This document shows positions 60,323 to 64,000 of a DNA stretch of 64,000 bases, piece after piece. The DNA lies in assembly GCF_029168945.1 (NCBI RefSeq), contig NC_083603.1, positions 52,524,406 through 52,588,405 of the forward strand, given 5' to 3'. The stretch is from Cannabis sativa (Eukaryota > Streptophyta > Magnoliopsida > Rosales > Cannabaceae). Each line of letters begins with the position of its first letter. Position 1 is the first letter of the stretch. The position numbers and the translations under genes were made by a program. Below the pieces are notes generated by a model. That model had not been told where the DNA came from. It saw nothing but the letters and a program-made list of their open reading frames with translations, and did no database searches.

Positions 60323-60766
60323 TTAGTCTGTCTTGGAAGCAAGAAGATTATTCTCAAACGCAGCTTCGGCAGTGGTGATACTTGGTGGGGGGCAGACTTT
60401 AGGGCATGCCTGAACCTCATAGGAGCACCAACAACGAGGACACAGAGAATAGTCACAGGCGCAACCTCCACTGCAGCTTGATGGGCACTTCCCTTTTCTC
60501 GAATCAGTACGAACACACACCAACTTCCCACCTTCTTCGTTACAATCACAGTTTACACATTTTGTTGGTCCTGAATGTAAAAGAATATATATTAATTAAC
60601 ACATTATATAATATCAAAACTAAACAGAATAAGAAAACTCACCAGGTGGTGGACAATAGGGAGAATGGCCATTAACAAAAAGCCCCACAAAGTCCACACG
60701 AGCATGAGTTGTTGCAGCCCCAAGAGCCAATAGTAGCAATACCATCAGAGCATTGTTGAAAGCCAT
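60323..60766 (-). CDS. Cysteine-rich secreted protein, gene 2 (two exons)
   Basis: Exon 1 is 60643-60766 (124 nt) and exon 2 is 60323-60570 (248 nt), exactly the exon lengths of gene 1; the intron is 72 bp, GTGAGT to CAG, phase 1. The product is 123 residues: signal peptide from MAFNNALMVLLLLALGAATT, then RVDFVGLFVNGHSPYCPPPG, then a core with VCVRTDSRKGKCPSSC, GGCACDYSLCPRCWCSYEV and QACPKVCPPP, and the tail AAFENNLLASKTD. All 14 mature cysteines align with gene 1, while residues between them vary (ACDY/LCDR, VQACPKV/VEECPKS), as expected for a functional duplicated family. The start codon is fixed by the signal peptide and by agreement with gene 1. Family not recognised with confidence; extracellular and possibly defence-related is inference only. 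Confidence 0.9.
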
Positions 60767-60818
60767 GGATATTGGTTTGGATTGGAATAGCGTGGAGTGA
60801 TAGAGTGAGACCTGGAGA

Positions 60819-60827
60819 TATTTATAG
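60819..60827 (-). promoter_or_regulatory. TATA box of gene 2
   Basis: Minus strand CTATAAATA, about 53 bp before the ATG. Confidence 0.75.
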
Positions 60828-60850
60828 CTTTTATAGATAAAAGCCACCAA

Positions 60851-61492
60851 CCAATCCCATTAATGCACATTTTTTAATTAATAAGGTGGATATTTTATTT
60901 TAACCATGCATGTTAAAATCGTTTCCACTTTTCACCAACTTAACCAACATCTTTTTTTTTTATCCTTACCATAACACGTGGTATTTAGGTAGGTAGGTTA
61001 GGAACTTATATATTATCCTAAAACTCCAAGGCATTATACTATGAGCACTCACATAGTATGCATTATCCTAAAACCCTAAAGAATTAAGATGGTGTTTAGT
61101 TTACATTGTAATGGTAATAGAAATAGTAATAGAATGTACTAGTAATAATAATGGGAATGCTATTAGTATATTTGGTTTATTTTGTTAATGAATATTGTAA
61201 ATTTGTAATCAAAATTGAATTGAATTGACAAAAATATTATTTATTTATATTTTTAAAGTATTATTAAAATTTAAATAAAATATTATTCCTTTAACCCATA
61301 TTTTTTTCATCTTTTATAAAAAATAAAATGAAAATTATTTTTATTGTTAATAAAAATAATTATTTAATTTATAGTAGAATAAAAATAATATATGAACATA
61401 TATTAATATAAATCATAACTAAATAAAAATAGATAATATTATGAATAACAATATTATATGATTAGCAATTGGTTTTATCTTTACTTCCAAAC

Positions 61493-61529
<37 letters not shown>

Positions 61530-61665
61530 CTTATACACATAATAATTTAAGTTCTAGGTAAGTTTATATGAATTATGTTTTTCAAATTTGAGATACAATA
61601 TGACCATCCAATAAAACTTTTACCCATGCTTTCTTCTCGTTATCACGAAGACTGCTAAACACATT
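60851..61665. other. Intergenic AT-rich DNA
   Basis: Nothing coding. An (AT)n microsatellite at 61496-61528 and a small inverted repeat ACTATG/CATAGT at about 61039-61058. Confidence 0.6.
61496..61528. repeat. (AT)n microsatellite
   Basis: 33 bp of uninterrupted AT. Confidence 0.95.
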
Positions 61666-62480
61666 AAGAGTACAAGAAAGCCTAGTTTTACTGGCGCAGT
61701 TGACCAATTGCGCCGGCAAAAGTTGTCAGCATAAATGAAATGCTGAATTCGGGATTGGATTCAGCTATAACTTTTACCGGCGCAATAAAATGTGCCGGTA
61801 AAAGATGAACAATGAACCGCCAAATGACGCGAACACATGTCCACTTCTGTAAGGCTTTTGCCGGTGCAAAATTACGCCGTTAAAAGTTTCCCAAATTTTG
61901 GTGGGAATCTTGACTGCCCTCGTGAAAATTTGGGGGGAAAAAATCCGCGTGGAAAGTGGTGGTAGGTGGGATTACTTTTACCGGCGCATTAAAAGTGTTA
62001 AGCGAAACGGTGCGTTTGGGTTTAGGGTTATATGACCACTTTTACCAGCGCAATTCAATGCGCCGGTAAAAGTGTTCATATATCCCCTTCGACGAGCAGT
62101 CCCATTTTCGTTTTTTTTTTTCAGAATTTTTTTTTTCTCTCAAATCCCTCCTTCATCCCTCTCTTTCAATCTCACTCATTCTCACTCAATCTCACTAATC
62201 TCTATCAATCTCACTCAAAATCTCACTCATTACTCTCAAAATTTTTGTTTTTTTTTTTGGAAAAAAATTCCCCACCGCCGACAACCACTCACCACCGTCC
62301 GTCGGGCACCACCACCGGCCGCCAGTAGCCTCCACCGCACACCACCCGAAGCCCCACCTCCTCTTATTTGTGGAAGGTATTTTTTAATTTTTTAATTTTT
62401 TTTTTTTTTTGAAAAGTTTATATATAGGTATGGATTAGTGTAAATGTGTATGTGTATGTGTTTATTAGTGTATACTAGGT
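61666..62480 (+). mobile_element. CACTA (EnSpm)-like terminal fragment
   Basis: A sequence resembling a degenerate CACTACAAGAAA end (GAGTACAAGAAAG at about 61668) is followed by inverted pairs of CTTTTACCGGCGCA and TGCGCCGGTAAAAG: 61686-61721, 61771-61804, 61855-61886, 62039-62072, plus a single arm at 61975-61988. Arrays of such GC-rich subterminal repeats mark plant CACTA transposons. From about 62080 a pyrimidine-rich, then Pro-codon-like GC-rich stretch ending at AAGGTATTTT (62375) looks like a 5' UTR exon with a splice donor. No transposase and no second terminus were found, so the element is truncated or extends in unrecognised form. Confidence 0.55.
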
Positions 62481-64000
62481 AAAAGTTACGTGCCGAGCCA
62501 CGTAAATATTAGTTTTATTTAAGGTGTTAGATAAAACATAGTTGTGTCTATAAATATGTACATTGTTATTAATAATTAAAAATACATTAATCTTAATATA
62601 TACACTCATATAATAGTTATTCTTACTGTGAATAAATAATTTATGATAAGTCATAACAATATATGACTTTAACATTTATTATTTGTTTTTAGAAAATTCA
62701 AAGGAACAATATATTCGTTTTGTAAAATTTTAAAAAATAGCAAAAAAAAAAGTATCATCTTAAAATAAAGAAAAAGAATTAATAAGTAAAGTCTTTTAAT
62801 ATAGAATAGCTTACGAAAAATAAAACAAAACATAATGGTATTATCAAATATAACCAATGAATAAAGAGGAATCAGAGTGGTATTATCAAATATAACCAAT
62901 GAATAAAGAGGAATCAAAGTCGATCATGTCACTTATCAAATATAACCAAAAGACTAATCAAACATGAAATTTAATCATTATAATAGTTTTACTGCTATTA
63001 AACCAGATTTGATATCTCTATGGAAATATTGATTTCTATGTATCTAATAAAGATAAAAAAGATAAAAGAAAAAAAAAAAAACAACCCAAATGGAGTACTC
63101 AACCACATTGATTGAAAAGCTGAGTGATCACCTTCTTATCTTCTTTGCCTTTACTTTCTTGCAAAGATAAGAGAAACCCAGAGAAAGAAAATGAAAGAGA
63201 AAATGTTAATTGCATAAAACACCAGCATAAACACACGAAGGCTCATTCGACATTATTTCAAAATATTAGAAAAATTGATATTGATAGTGTTAAAATAAAT
63301 CCAGCCTAAAGAAAAATTATATCTAAATCAATATCCGTATGAATGGAAGGATCAGATGAATGAAGTATGAACCTAAAAAAGACCATCTTCCAAGAGCAAT
63401 CAATACAATTTTTATTATTCAAAGGATACAAAGCCCACTTGGTGATAAAGATCAAAGAAATTGAAGCGAGAGTCTGAAAGAACAAAAAATAAATAAGAAA
63501 CTAATATAAGGGTCTTTGAGTAAGAATCAAATCATCGAGACACAAAAAGAAGAAAAAGGATTTATCTAAAGTTAAAAATTATGTATAAATTTAAAATAAA
63601 CAATGTTTAATATAGAATGATAATGGTAAAAAGCATAATAGTGATGAAATAAATATTAAACTAACATATTAGTAAAATATATTAAAGGTAATAATAGTGA
63701 AGTTATGAATTGTAGTTTTGATTTAAAGAAAACATTGTACTAAGTTTTGAAAATTAAAGGAAAAGAATTGGTAAAAAAATGTTTTTAAGAAAATTAAGGG
63801 TAACTAAATTAAAACAAAAAGAAATTAATATTGAAGTTTCTTTTAATTTGTTATCGACTCAACTAATAAAATGGTAAAATAATTTTTTTATTGTAACAAA
63901 AATCAAACAATCTGAACGAAAACGAAAAAAAAAAAAAACAATAGATAAAGAAATTTGGATTTAAGTATCTTCAGGACAATTATAAATATAAAGCTCAAAA
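62481..64000. other. AT-rich intergenic DNA
   Basis: No gene recognised. Includes a 42-bp direct duplication at 62837-62920 (GGTATTATCAAATATAACCA start) with a partial third copy at about 62933, and poly-A runs. A 61-codon frame at 63124-63309 looks like chance. Confidence 0.55.
62837..62920. repeat. 42-bp tandem duplication
   Basis: Two adjacent units, 62837-62878 and 62879-62920, differing at one or two bases. Confidence 0.9.

Noticed and set aside
58588..60766. Assignment of the cysteine-rich genes as Bowman-Birk or potato type II proteinase inhibitors
   Set aside because: Cysteine number or isolated motifs fit, but the spacing of cysteines and the reactive-loop pattern do not match well enough.
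61090..61493. Possible MITE with GGTGTTTAG and CTTCCAAACAT ends
   Set aside because: Terminal repeats are too weak and no target duplication was found.
63124..63309. 61-codon plus-strand frame
   Set aside because: Low-complexity, Lys/Asn-rich translation without features of a gene.

Overview
The window is AT-rich plant (eudicot-type) nuclear DNA made mostly of nested LTR retrotransposons, with two small intact-looking host genes near the right end. The species cannot be fixed from the sequence alone. Plant origin follows from Ty3/Gypsy chromovirus and Ty1/Copia polyproteins, primer sites matching initiator-tRNA-Met, and GT-AG introns with TATA boxes in the host genes.

Left half (1-23110), four elements, all on the minus strand and stacked inside one another. 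G is a Copia gag/LTR remnant. It is cut by F, a Copia element of which only the 5' LTR and leader are visible. F is cut by A, a Gypsy chromovirus whose left LTR runs off the window. A is cut inside its gag zinc-finger region by B, a 10.1-kb Copia element with a CTCTC target duplication.

Middle (23321-28728). H is a 5.4-kb LTR element with apparently identical 243-bp LTRs and an ATATT target duplication. Its interior has only a scrap of Copia RNase H. The rest is about 4 kb of AT-rich DNA packed with short perfect hairpins, many sharing the loop CTTCAGG, plus a six-copy 39-bp tandem array.

Right half (29135-60850). Two tandem paralogous genes on the minus strand encode 123-residue secreted proteins with 14 cysteines. 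The 3' UTR of the first is split by a 29.3-kb three-layer insertion: E (Sirevirus-like Copia, TSD GAGAT) contains D (decayed Copia, TSD ATTTA), which contains C (Copia, TSD TTTCT). The gene's own AATAAA now lies 29 kb from its stop codon.

B, C, D and F are one Copia family in two subfamilies that differ mainly in the first ~130 bp of U3. D has almost identical LTRs but a heavily decayed pol, so it was probably moved by proteins from relatives. Differences between sister LTRs cluster at CAG/CTG (CHG) sites with recurring substitutions such as ACTGA to GCGA. That pattern looks like a sequencing artefact at methylated sites and may explain some broken frames.

Far right (60850-64000): AT-rich intergenic DNA with a CACTA-like terminal fragment bearing CTTTTACCGGCGCA hairpin arms. 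No RNA genes or CRISPR arrays were seen.
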